Below, in pieces: positions 8,075-15,903 of a DNA stretch of 64,000 bases. Within the stretch, counting starts at the first letter, position 1; every line of letters begins with the position of its first letter. The DNA is from Chryseobacterium panacisoli (GTDB lineage Bacteria > Bacteroidota > Bacteroidia > Flavobacteriales > Weeksellaceae). Where the stretch lies: assembly GCF_008274625.1 (NCBI RefSeq), contig NZ_VTRU01000003.1, positions 186,001 to 250,000 on the forward strand, written 5' to 3'. The position numbers were made by a program, and so were the translations under genes. Below the pieces are notes generated by a model. It ran no database searches. It saw nothing but the letters and a program-made list of their open reading frames with translations, and had not been told where the DNA came from.

Positions 8075-8542
8075 ATGCAGAACAAGCCTATTACTTTTCA
8101 GTTTATTTCGGAGCCTTCAGACGTGAATTACGGAGGAAATGTACATGGAGGAAGTGTGATGAAGTGGATTGACCAGGCCGGTTATGCATGTGCGACAACC
8201 TGGAGTGGTAATTATTCTGTCACAGTATATGTCGGCGGAATCCGTTTTTATGACCCTATTAAAATTGGTGAGGTGGTAAAAGTAGATGCCCAGGTAATCT
8301 ACACCGGAACTTCAAGTATGCATATCGCCATCAATGTTTTTTCAAGAAATCTGAAACAGCCGAATTTTGAGAAAAAAACCCACTGTATCATCGTTTTTGT
8401 GGCCGTAGATGAAAATGGTAAAAAACTGCCTGTACCCAAGTGGATTCCAACAACCGAAGAGGAAAAACAGCAGGAAATATATGCAAAACGTCTGATGGAA
8501 CTAAGAACACAGATTGAGGATGAGATGAAACCTTTTTTATAA
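8075..8542 (+). CDS. Acyl-CoA thioesterase, hotdog fold
   Basis: Hydrolyses acyl-CoA esters. The 155-residue hotdog protein has the YciA/BFIT-type signature NYGGNVHGGSVMKWIDQAG with the catalytic Asp in the central helix, followed by VYVGGIRFYDPIKIGEVVKV. The charged C-terminal helix (EEKQQEIYAKRLMELRTQIE) is common in this family. It overlaps the next ORF by one base (TAATG), suggesting coupled translation. Confidence 0.9.
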   Translation: MQNKPITFQFISEPSDVNYGGNVHGGSVMKWIDQAGYACATTWSGNYSVTVYVGGIRFYDPIKIGEVVKVDAQVIYTGTSSMHIAINVFSRNLKQPNFEKKTHCIIVFVAVDENGKKLPVPKWIPTTEEEKQQEIYAKRLMELRTQIEDEMKPFL

Positions 8543-9408
8543 TGGAAAGAAAAGATTTCATTAGACTTTCTTCATTGGGATTTTTGGGATTGTATTCCTG
8601 TGGAATTTCAAATTTCAATATGAATAAAAAACCATTAGCCATTCAATTGTACACTGTTCGTGATTCCATTTCAAACAATCTCGAGAAGACTTTTGAGAAA
8701 CTGGCAGAACTTGGTTTTACATCATTTGAAATTTATGGTTATGACGGAAAATTTTTCGGAAAAACTGCAAAAGAATTTAAACAGATTTTGTCTGCTCATG
8801 GTTTAAAGGTGATCAGTTCACATCATCAAACCGGAATTACAGACCTTAAAGATGGAACTCTTTTGAAAAACTGGAATAGAACATTGGACGATCTTAACAT
8901 TATTGGTTCAACATATGCCGTTTGCTCCTACCTTCCCGAAGCGGAAAGAACCTTTGAAAATTATAAAAAGCTTCCTGGTATTCTTGAAAATGCAGGAGAT
9001 TTTTCCAAACAGAACGGAATTCAGCTGGCTTATCATAATCATGATTTTGAATTTCTAAAGATGGATGAAAAGAATAATTTTTATGATTTCATTTTAGAAA
9101 ATACTTCATCAGATAGAGTTAAGATGGAGTTAGATTTATATTGGATTTCAAAAGCAGGTCTAGATCCGTTACTTTATTTTGAAAAATATCCGAAAAGATT
9201 TCCATTGTGGCATGTGAAAGATATGAAAGCAGGAACCAAAGACTTTGCAGAAATCGGAAACGGAACCCTTGATTTTGAAAAAATTTTTGAAGCCAGAGAA
9301 AAAGCAGGACTGAAACATTGGTTTTTGGAACAGGATTCCAGCGATAAAGATATTTTTGACAGCATAAAGATCAGTAAAAAGTATATTCTTGAAAATTCTT
9401 ATTTTTAA
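8542..9408 (+). CDS. Sugar phosphate isomerase/epimerase-like TIM-barrel, exported
   Basis: 288 residues. The xylose-isomerase-like AP endonuclease-2 type barrel is seen in LAIQLYTVRDSISNNLEKT, LAELGFTSFEIYGYDG, YHNHDFEF, ELDLYWISKAG and LWHVKDMKAG, with metal-ligand-type Glu, His and Asp residues. The N-terminus (RKDFIRLSSLGFLGLYSCG) looks like a twin-arginine-type or lipoprotein signal, with Cys near residue 20 as a possible lipid anchor. The substrate is unknown. Translation is probably coupled to the thioesterase, although no shared pathway is evident. Confidence 0.8.
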   Translation: MERKDFIRLSSLGFLGLYSCGISNFNMNKKPLAIQLYTVRDSISNNLEKTFEKLAELGFTSFEIYGYDGKFFGKTAKEFKQILSAHGLKVISSHHQTGITDLKDGTLLKNWNRTLDDLNIIGSTYAVCSYLPEAERTFENYKKLPGILENAGDFSKQNGIQLAYHNHDFEFLKMDEKNNFYDFILENTSSDRVKMELDLYWISKAGLDPLLYFEKYPKRFPLWHVKDMKAGTKDFAEIGNGTLDFEKIFEAREKAGLKHWFLEQDSSDKDIFDSIKISKKYILENSYF

Positions 9409-9437
9409 TGAAACCTGAAATCTGAAAATATTTAATC

Positions 9438-10280
9438 ATGAGAAAAGCTCTTCAACTCTTTTGTTTATTGATTATTACTTCTTTGAGCTCACAAACCCAT
9501 CGGTTTATTTATGAGCTTCAATTAAAAATGGACTCTACTGAATCTGAATATCAGAAATTCAACATGATTTTAGATATTAATTCAAAAGAGGTGAGATTTT
9601 ACGGGAGAAACCTTCTCATCGCAGATTCTTTGAATAAAAAATTCGGAAATATGGACAACAAACATGTTGACATGACCGGACAGATTGTAAAAAGAAAGAT
9701 AAACACTACTGAAAATGAAAACTTTATCAATATAAAATTTGGATATTACTCCTTTACAACCAACGATAAAATAAAATGGAATATTTCCAATGAAACCAGA
9801 CAGGTTCAGCAATATACATTACAAAAAGCAACAGCTCAGTTTGGTGGAAGAAGCTGGATTGCCTGGTTCAATAAAGAGATCCCATTTAATGAAGGTCCTT
9901 TTAAATTTTCAGGACTTCCCGGTTTGGTATTTGAAATTTATGATACCAAGAAAAATTTCATTTATCATCTTATCAAAAGTCAGGAGCTGAAAGAGACCTA
10001 TCCTACCGATAATTTTATTGAATCGAATTTCGGAAATAAAGCCATTTCTATCAATGAAAAGCAGAAATATAAACTGATCATGGAGTTTTACAATGATCCT
10101 TTTGCCTTTGAAAGAAACAATTTCAGCAAATCCAATACCGACCTGAAAATTAACATCAACGGAAAAGAAATCCGTACCCTAGATGAGCTGAATACACAGA
10201 CCAAAAGCATGCAGGAAGTGATAAGAAAATACAATAACCCGCTTGAGATTGATAAGGCTGTTCATTATTCAATCTATTAA
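9438..10280 (+). CDS. GLPGLI family secreted protein
   Basis: 280 residues with signal peptide (MRKALQLFCLLIITSLSSQT) and the family hallmark GLPGL (in FKFSGLPGLVFEIYDTKKNF, about residues 155-175), preceded by the usual IAWFNKEIPFNEGP. GLPGLI proteins are common in flavobacteria, often near TonB receptors, and have no known biochemical role. It follows the isomerase by 29 bases and may share its transcript. Confidence 0.9.
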   Translation: MRKALQLFCLLIITSLSSQTHRFIYELQLKMDSTESEYQKFNMILDINSKEVRFYGRNLLIADSLNKKFGNMDNKHVDMTGQIVKRKINTTENENFINIKFGYYSFTTNDKIKWNISNETRQVQQYTLQKATAQFGGRSWIAWFNKEIPFNEGPFKFSGLPGLVFEIYDTKKNFIYHLIKSQELKETYPTDNFIESNFGNKAISINEKQKYKLIMEFYNDPFAFERNNFSKSNTDLKININGKEIRTLDELNTQTKSMQEVIRKYNNPLEIDKAVHYSIY

Positions 10281-10303
10281 AACTCTGATTTATCTTTAAG
10301 TTT

Positions 10304-10427
10304 GGGCTAAAGCCAGTGCAAAATGTTAAATTGATGTTGGCGGGCTAAAGCCCACCTCTATTGAATTTTAACGACAAGATCTTTTATCTTTTATCTTTTA
10401 TCTTTTATCTTTTATCTTTTATCTTTA
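10304..10427. repeat. Paired-palindrome repeat, copy A, with a 7-nt tandem repeat
   Basis: Two palindromic cores, GGCTAAAGCC (10304-10313) and GGGCTAAAGCCC (10342-10353), 38 bases apart, then CTATTGAA and ACGACAAGATC. Six perfect copies of ATCTTTT (10379-10420) and one variant follow. The same layout recurs at 12995-13118 and, without the heptamers, at 59472-59535. Confidence 0.85.
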
Positions 10428-10431
10428 TTCA

Positions 10432-10439
10432 TATATTTG
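10432..10439 (+). promoter_or_regulatory. -7 promoter element for the fluoride riboswitch/CLC transcript
   Basis: TATATTTG, an exact TAnnTTTG match, 10 bases before the riboswitch. The ATCTTTT heptamer tract ends 5 bases upstream, so the -33 region lies inside the repeat. Confidence 0.6.
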
Positions 10440-10448
10440 CATGAACAA

Positions 10449-10503
10449 AAGGAAATGGTGTTCTTCCTTACCCAACCGCTTTACAAAAGCTGATGACGCC
10501 TGA
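10449..10503 (+). ncRNA. Fluoride riboswitch (crcB motif)
   Basis: The sequence matches the crcB-motif aptamer: 5' hairpin GGAA/TTCC enclosing ATGGTGTTC, the AACCGC strand, a GCTTT/AAAGC hairpin (10478-10490) and the invariant TGATGACGCCT. The loop GGTGT can form the pseudoknot with ACGCC near 10496-10500. It lies directly upstream of a CLC with fluoride-exporter motifs, the classic context. The 3' end overlaps a second hairpin (10499-10534) that would bury the AGGA before the ATG, suggesting translational control. Confidence 0.93.
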
Positions 10504-10534
10504 TTAAAAGATTATTAACAAATAACTAATCAGG
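10499..10534 (+). promoter_or_regulatory. Expression platform of the fluoride riboswitch (ribosome-site sequestering hairpin)
   Basis: CCTGATTA (10499-10506) is perfectly complementary to TAATCAGG (10527-10534). The first arm shares CC with the aptamer pseudoknot strand ACGCC, so the two structures compete. The second arm contains the AGG of AGGA, 6 to 7 bases before the ATG at 10541. Confidence 0.7.
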
Positions 10535-10540
10535 ATTATT

Positions 10541-11848
10541 ATGTCAAAAAACCAAAGAACATTAGGCAAAAAAGTTGTTTTCCACACGCATTTTTTCTTC
10601 AGAAAATTCCCTGCTCTGCCCTATATTTTAAAGTGGCTGTGTATCAGTATCATTATTGGAGCTTTAGAAGGAACAGCTTCTGCAGGATTTCTGCAATCAT
10701 TGGAATGGGCAACAAATTTCAGGGAAAGTCATCTCTGGCTGATTGCTTTGCTTCCTGTGGCAGGATTTCTGATAGGGCTACTCTATCATTACTTCGGAAA
10801 AGATGTGGAAGCGGGAAACAACCTGCTGATTGATACCATTCATGAGCCGAAAGGGATTATTCCGTTTAAAATGGCACCTTTTGTTTATCTCGGAACGATG
10901 GCAACCCATTTCTTCGGAGGATCTGCAGGCCGTGAAGGAACAGCGCTTCAGATGGCAGGTGCTATTGCTGATCAGCTTACCAAACCTTTTAAACTTGACA
11001 GAAATGAAAGAAAAATATTGATTATTGCCGCTATTGCTGCCGGATTTGGTTCTGTTTTCGGGACGCCACTGGCGGGAGCAGTGTTTGGCCTTGAGGTTTT
11101 TCTGATCGGAAGAATTCGTTACAATGCCATTTTTCCTGCTTTTGCTTCAGCTATTCTGGCGGACTGGGCTACCAGTCTCTGGAATGTAAAACATACCCAT
11201 TATCATATTGATTTTATCCCAAAAACTGAGTTTTTACCAATTCTATACAGTATTCTGGCAGGAATAATTTTCGGAATCTGTGCTGCTGCTTTCAGCAGAA
11301 TTATCCACTGGATGGGTTCTGTGTTCAAATCAAAAATTAAATACCCACCCCTTCGTCCGGTTATTGGAGGAATTACTGTTGCTCTGGCGGTTTTTGCAAT
11401 GGGTACTACCCGATATATCGGATTAGGAATTCCTGTGATTGTAGAATCTTTTGAGAAGCAGCTTCCTTTGTATGATTTTGCTTTAAAAATGATCTTTACC
11501 ATTGTTACGCTTTCAGCAGGATTCAAGGGCGGAGAAGTTACTCCTTTGTTCTTTATCGGGGCAACATTAGGGAGTGCTTTATCGCTTTTTATTCCTTTAC
11601 CATATGGATTACTGGCGGGAATGGGGTTTGTAGCTGTATTTGCCGGAGCCACCAATACTCCTTTGGCCTGTATGCTGATGGGAATTGAATTATTCGGGGC
11701 AGAATGCGGCGTATACATAGCCATTTCCTGTGTTGTATCTTATCTTCTTTCGGGGCACAACAGTATTTATACCCAACAGAAAATCGGAGAAGCGAAAAAC
11801 AGAAGGTACGAGAATCAACAGGATAAGTCGGTTTCGGATTTTTTATAG
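10541..11848 (+). CDS. CLC-F type fluoride/proton antiporter
   Basis: 435-residue CLC membrane protein. The motifs are those of the fluoride-exporting clade rather than chloride CLCs: GNNLL (92-96) instead of GSGIP, GREGT (130-134, with the gating Glu at 132) instead of GREGP, and GEVTPLF (331-337) in place of the usual GxFxP segment. About ten hydrophobic segments are visible. It would expel toxic fluoride in exchange for protons. The fluoride riboswitch in its leader gives independent support. A general chloride role is unlikely. Confidence 0.92.
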   Translation: MSKNQRTLGKKVVFHTHFFFRKFPALPYILKWLCISIIIGALEGTASAGFLQSLEWATNFRESHLWLIALLPVAGFLIGLLYHYFGKDVEAGNNLLIDTIHEPKGIIPFKMAPFVYLGTMATHFFGGSAGREGTALQMAGAIADQLTKPFKLDRNERKILIIAAIAAGFGSVFGTPLAGAVFGLEVFLIGRIRYNAIFPAFASAILADWATSLWNVKHTHYHIDFIPKTEFLPILYSILAGIIFGICAAAFSRIIHWMGSVFKSKIKYPPLRPVIGGITVALAVFAMGTTRYIGLGIPVIVESFEKQLPLYDFALKMIFTIVTLSAGFKGGEVTPLFFIGATLGSALSLFIPLPYGLLAGMGFVAVFAGATNTPLACMLMGIELFGAECGVYIAISCVVSYLLSGHNSIYTQQKIGEAKNRRYENQQDKSVSDFL

Positions 11849-12042
11849 GTTGTTTTTGGTTGCTGGTTATTTTTTGTTTCTAGTTTCTAGTTGTTTTTGT
11901 TGATAGTTACTGGTTACCTACAGCTTAAAACCCTCGAATCCTGCATCTCAAAACATAAATCCAGCTGCACTCAAGCCCTCCCACCCGCAAACTCATTAAT
12001 ACCTCCTTCTCCGTTTCCAACTATAATTCGTAATTTTACCCC
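11849..12042. repeat. Intergenic stretch of degenerate 7-nt repeats
   Basis: Holds TTGTTTTTGGTTGCTGG, TTTCTAGTTTCTAGTTG and TGATAGTTACTGGTTAC, which are reverse-orientation variants of the CAACTAG / AACCAGCAAC heptamer sequences found elsewhere in the window. There is no gene. Confidence 0.5.
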
Positions 12043-12918
12043 ATGTTCGATTACAGATTAAAAGTTTTCCATACGGTAGCTTCCCGTTTAAGCTTCACTA
12101 AGGCTTCAGAAGAGCTTCATATTTCACAACCCGCTGTTACCAAACACATTAAAGAAATTGAAACTCAAATAGGCGCCAAGCTATTTGACCGTAAAGGAAC
12201 TTCTATCCAACTGACTCATAGCGGAAAGATTCTGTACGAACATGCAGAAAAGATCAGAAGTATCTACCGTGACATGGAATTTGAAATCAGCCAGATCAGC
12301 CAGCAGCATAAAGGAAAGCTGATTATCGGTGCCAGTACAACCGTTGCACAGTATATTTTACCTGAAATTTTAGCCAAATTCAATTCTTATTATAAAGATA
12401 TTAAGATTGAACTTCTCACGGGAAATACCGAAACGATCTCAACACTTTTAAAGGAAGAAAAAATAGATCTGGGTATTATTGAAGGAGAATCACAGTCTTC
12501 TTATTTTGAATACAGGACTTTTAAGCCTGATGAAATTGTTTTGGCAGCAAAATCAGATCACCCTCTTGCTCATAAAACATTAAATTTAAAAGATCTCTAT
12601 CATCTGGATCTGATTTTCAGAGAACAAGGCTCCGGAACCCTGGAGTTTATACAAAACAGACTCAGAGACAAAGACATCAGCATTCATGAATTGAATACCG
12701 TCATACAGCTGGGAAGCAGTGAGAGTATCAAAAACTACCTTATTCACTCGGATTGTATGGCATTTCTATCGATCAGCACGATCCTGAATGAACTTAAAAA
12801 CAATGTACTGACTGTCATTGACATCAAAAACTTCAGCATTGAAAGAGATTTTCATTTTATTCTGCCTAAAGGAGAGCAATCTGAACTGATTAAACTTTTT
12901 TTGAGGTTTGCAGAATAA
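12043..12918 (+). CDS. LysR-type transcriptional regulator (CysL/YeiE-like)
   Basis: 291 residues: N-terminal winged helix (FDYRLKVFHTVASRLSFTKASEELHISQPAVTKHIKEIE, about 2-60) and a periplasmic-binding-protein-like effector domain (about 90-290, starting GKLIIGASTTVAQYILPEIL). It precedes a YeiH-type transporter on the same strand, the usual partner of this subgroup, so regulation of sulfur-compound export is likely. A near-consensus TAATTTTA lies only 4 bases before the ATG, hinting at a leaderless mRNA. Confidence 0.9.
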   Translation: MFDYRLKVFHTVASRLSFTKASEELHISQPAVTKHIKEIETQIGAKLFDRKGTSIQLTHSGKILYEHAEKIRSIYRDMEFEISQISQQHKGKLIIGASTTVAQYILPEILAKFNSYYKDIKIELLTGNTETISTLLKEEKIDLGIIEGESQSSYFEYRTFKPDEIVLAAKSDHPLAHKTLNLKDLYHLDLIFREQGSGTLEFIQNRLRDKDISIHELNTVIQLGSSESIKNYLIHSDCMAFLSISTILNELKNNVLTVIDIKNFSIERDFHFILPKGEQSELIKLFLRFAE

Positions 12919-12994
12919 TCCCTTTATGATGTAAAATCTATTAACAATAGAAAAATCCTATTATTTTTTAAAAATATATAAAGCTTTTTAAGTT

Positions 12995-13118
12995 TTGGCT
13001 AAAGCCAATGGAATTTTTAAAATTTATTTGGCTGGGCTAAAGCCCAACCCTATTGATATAGTCAAGCAAATAGTAAAATTTAACGACAAGATCTTTCATC
13101 TTTCATCTTTCATCTTTC
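12995..13118. repeat. Paired-palindrome repeat, copy B, with a 7-nt tandem repeat
   Basis: Cores TTGGCTAAAGCCAA (12995-13008) and GGGCTAAAGCCC (13034-13045), 37 bases apart core to core, then CCTATTGA and TAACGACAAGATC (from 13081). Four perfect copies of ATCTTTC (13091-13118) follow. It has the same architecture as copy A. Confidence 0.85.
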
Positions 13119-13215
13119 ATTAGTTATAACTTTTAGTTATTCAATATAACAAAATACGATTTACTTTGTAATACTATTTTCCGGAATTTTGATGCAGATT
13201 TTAAAAGTTCGCATT

Positions 13216-14151
13216 ATGAAAAATTTCATTCAAAATGAAATGACACGGAAAGTATTTTTTATTGTATTGGCACTGCTATGCCTTACTCCGCTTATATCTT
13301 CCCCAATAGCTCTTGCATTGGGATTTGGTCTGGCTGTTTTTATAGGGAATCCATTTGAGAAACACCTTCATCATTATATTCACTTGTTGCTGCAGATTTC
13401 TATTGTCGGTCTGGGATTCGGATTGAAGCTGGATGAAGCCCTCCACGCCGGAAAAACGGGATTGATGTTAACAGTTGTAAGTATTGTTACCGTAATGGTA
13501 TTGGGATATTTCCTTGGAAAACTCTTTAAACTGGAAAAGCCTTTATCTTATCTTTTATCCGCAGGAACGGCCATTTGCGGGGGAAGTGCTATTGCCGCAG
13601 TATCTCCCATTATCAAACCGAGTACGAAACAGATTTCCCTTGCATTGGCTATTGTTTTTACATTAAATTCTATTGCATTATTTGTTTACCCTGCCATAGG
13701 ACATCTGCTGAATCTTTCACAGGAACAGTTTGGACTTTGGTGTGCAGTGGGAATTCATGACACCAGTTCTGTTGTGGGTGCTGCCAGTAAATATGGAGAC
13801 GAGGCTCTGAAAATTGCAACGACTGTAAAATTGGCCCGTGCCCTTTGGATCATTCCGGTTTCACTGATTACGATGTTCATTTTCAAAAGTAAAGATTCTA
13901 AAATAAAAATTCCCTGGTTCATTGGGTATTTTATTGCAGCCATTCTTCTGAATACGTATTTCCCGTTTCTTGACCGTTTCAGTACTTCCATAACTGTTTT
14001 AGCAAAATCCGGACTGAATCTGACCTTGTTTTTCATAGGTTCTACCCTTTCTCTTCAAACCCTGAAATCAATAGGACTAAAACCTTTACTAACTGCTGTA
14101 CTCCTTTGGATTACGATAAGTATTGGCAGCCTTCTTTACATTCTTCATTAA
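13216..14151 (+). CDS. YeiH-family putative sulfate/sulfonate exporter
   Basis: Polytopic inner-membrane protein of the UPF0324/Cons_hypoth698 family, about ten membrane segments. Signature stretches are GLGFGLKLDEALHAGKTG, SAGTAICGGSAIAAVSPIIK and CAVGIHDTSSVVGAA. From the ATG at 13216 (MKNFIQNEM) it has 311 residues; an ATG at 13192 would add eight residues and is also possible. The genetic context (LysR regulator just upstream) is typical. The transported compound is inferred from the family, not visible here. Confidence 0.88.
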   Translation: MKNFIQNEMTRKVFFIVLALLCLTPLISSPIALALGFGLAVFIGNPFEKHLHHYIHLLLQISIVGLGFGLKLDEALHAGKTGLMLTVVSIVTVMVLGYFLGKLFKLEKPLSYLLSAGTAICGGSAIAAVSPIIKPSTKQISLALAIVFTLNSIALFVYPAIGHLLNLSQEQFGLWCAVGIHDTSSVVGAASKYGDEALKIATTVKLARALWIIPVSLITMFIFKSKDSKIKIPWFIGYFIAAILLNTYFPFLDRFSTSITVLAKSGLNLTLFFIGSTLSLQTLKSIGLKPLLTAVLLWITISIGSLLYILH

Positions 14152-14156
14152 AATGA

Positions 14157-14188
14157 GCAGAACCCTTTTGATATCAAAAGGGTTCTGC
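14157..14188. terminator. 32-base perfect palindrome after yeiH
   Basis: GCAGAACCCTTTTGAT and its exact complement form a hairpin with no spacer, 5 bases after the stop codon, between convergent genes. Confidence 0.8.
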
Positions 14189-14232
14189 ATATTAAATGTG
14201 GAAATGTTTATTTCGTATTGAAATAATTTTCT

Positions 14233-14421
14233 TTAGATTGCGGCTTCACCACAAGTATAAACCTGTGGACAACCTATATACTGTACGCAATACCATGGTC
14301 CTGTTACTGATCCAGAGCAGCTGCATCCGCAAAGAGATAAATCAGGGTTTCCGCTTATTCCTCCTGAGATGTTTTTTAGATCTTGCTTTCTTAATTTTTT
14401 AGCATTTTTCATAATGTTCAT
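14233..14421 (-). CDS. Bacteriocin-like peptide with double-glycine leader, six cysteines (second copy)
   Basis: 62 residues (or 59 from the ATG at 14412). The leader MKNAKKLRKQDLKNISGG is the standard flavobacterial double-glycine type. The core after GG contains six Cys (LCGCSCSG, YC, GC, TC) and aromatic residues but otherwise does not resemble the peptide at 7273-7458. No export or immunity genes are adjacent. The function is unknown; antimicrobial or signalling peptides are both possible. Confidence 0.75.
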   Translation of the reverse strand: MNIMKNAKKLRKQDLKNISGGISGNPDLSLCGCSCSGSVTGPWYCVQYIGCPQVYTCGEAAI

Positions 14422-14588
14422 GAGATTTAGTTTGATTAAACAATATAGTTTTAGTTACCTTCCAAAGTTAAACAAATATTAATTACGTGCAACAAAAATC
14501 AATGTAAAAATTAATAATTTATTGATTATAACGTTATTATTATATTTAAAATAAGCAATATTGTTTTTATTTTTTTAAACAGTTTAAA

Positions 14589-15830
14589 TTATTCTGTAAA
14601 TTCAAGATCCCGGTCGTGGGTTTCAGAAATAGTAAGCGAGGAATAAAATGCAAGTCCAAATACCACCACTCCCACTATGGCTGCGCTTTCCACCACCGGA
14701 AAATGACCTTTAAGAGAATCAAAAGCAAAAATCATAACGGGTACAAGCCCTCTTACCATATTAGGAACGGTTGTCGTTGCTGTATTTCTGATATTGGTCC
14801 CGAACTGCTCTGCAGCCAGTGTTACAAACATGGCCCAATATCCTGTTCCGAAACCAAGCCATACACAAAACAGATAGTATTTTGTTTCTGTATTGGTATT
14901 ACCGAACAGCATCACAGCTACTCCGATCAGGGTAAAGATCAGCATATAGAAGATGGCCATTTTACGGGATTTTAAAGCATGGGAAATAAATCCGCTCAAT
15001 AGGTCACCCACAGAAATCCCTACATATGCCCACATAATTGCTTTTCCGGGATTGATCTCTTTAATTCCTAATTCAGGGGCAAACTGATTGGCCAAAACAG
15101 CCAGAATCCCTATACAATACCATGTAGGCAATCCTACAGCAATACATTTTAAATACCTAGTTAATCTGTCTTTATTGGTAAAAAAGGATAGAAAATTACC
15201 TTTTGAAACGTTTTTATGCTCAATATTCTTATAAATTCCGGATTCGGATACACTTATTCTCAGTATCAACAACATAATTCCCATGACTCCACCGATAATG
15301 TAAGAGATATTCCAGCCACCGGCCAGTTCTACCGTAAGCTGAGCCACTACAGCTCCCATTAATCCAAAACCGGCAACAACCGAGGTTCCTATTGCTCTCA
15401 AACTCTTCGGCAGGCTTTCAGAAACCAGCGTAATTCCTGCTCCAAGCTCCCCGGCAAGGCCAATACCTGCAATAAACCTCAGACCGGCATATTGGTATAA
15501 TAAATGTTCTTTGGGGAAATAAGGAAGAAAACCGCAGGCAATATTAGCTAAGGAATACACTAAAATAGATCCGAAGAGTACAGAAAGCCTTCCTTTTTTA
15601 TCTCCGAAAATACCCCAGAAAACACCTCCGATAAGAAGCCCTACCATCTGACAGTTGAGAATAAAGGTTCCGTCGGCATCCGGATTAAGTCCCAGAGCTT
15701 TTAAACTTGGTATTCTTACGATTCCGAATAAAAGGAGATCATAAATATCTACAAAATAGCCTAAGGCAGAAATAATAACGGGAATTGAAAAAATGTACTT
15801 CAGTTTTGAAGACATGGACAGTTCTTGCAT
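14589..15830 (-). CDS. MFS transporter
   Basis: 413 residues with 12 predicted membrane helices. Between TM2 and TM3 it has the MFS loop motif GxxxDKKGRLS (GIFGDKKGRLSVLF). The opening YFVDIYDLLLFGIVR resembles metabolite:H+ and sugar/organic-acid symporters. The substrate cannot be read from sequence. It is a single gene transcribed towards the yeiH palindrome; RNase Y lies upstream on the same strand, separated by a terminator. Confidence 0.88.
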   Translation of the reverse strand: MQELSMSSKLKYIFSIPVIISALGYFVDIYDLLLFGIVRIPSLKALGLNPDADGTFILNCQMVGLLIGGVFWGIFGDKKGRLSVLFGSILVYSLANIACGFLPYFPKEHLLYQYAGLRFIAGIGLAGELGAGITLVSESLPKSLRAIGTSVVAGFGLMGAVVAQLTVELAGGWNISYIIGGVMGIMLLILRISVSESGIYKNIEHKNVSKGNFLSFFTNKDRLTRYLKCIAVGLPTWYCIGILAVLANQFAPELGIKEINPGKAIMWAYVGISVGDLLSGFISHALKSRKMAIFYMLIFTLIGVAVMLFGNTNTETKYYLFCVWLGFGTGYWAMFVTLAAEQFGTNIRNTATTTVPNMVRGLVPVMIFAFDSLKGHFPVVESAAIVGVVVFGLAFYSSLTISETHDRDLEFTE

Positions 15831-15851
15831 TTTTAAGTTTTGATAAAAATA

Positions 15852-15881
15852 AAAAACCTTTCAATTTCTTGAAAGGTTTTT
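15852..15881 (-). terminator. Terminator of rny
   Basis: AAAAACCTTTCAA and TTGAAAGGTTTTT around a TTTC loop, just beyond the rny stop codon at 15904. It ends in T's on the minus strand. Confidence 0.85.
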
Positions 15882-15903
15882 ATCAAATATCTTTTTCTGA
15901 TTA

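Noticed and set aside
11203..11724. 173-codon minus-strand open frame
   Set aside because: It lies fully antisense to the CLC-F gene, has no start signals and its low-complexity Pro/Ile/Lys composition is that of a shadow frame.
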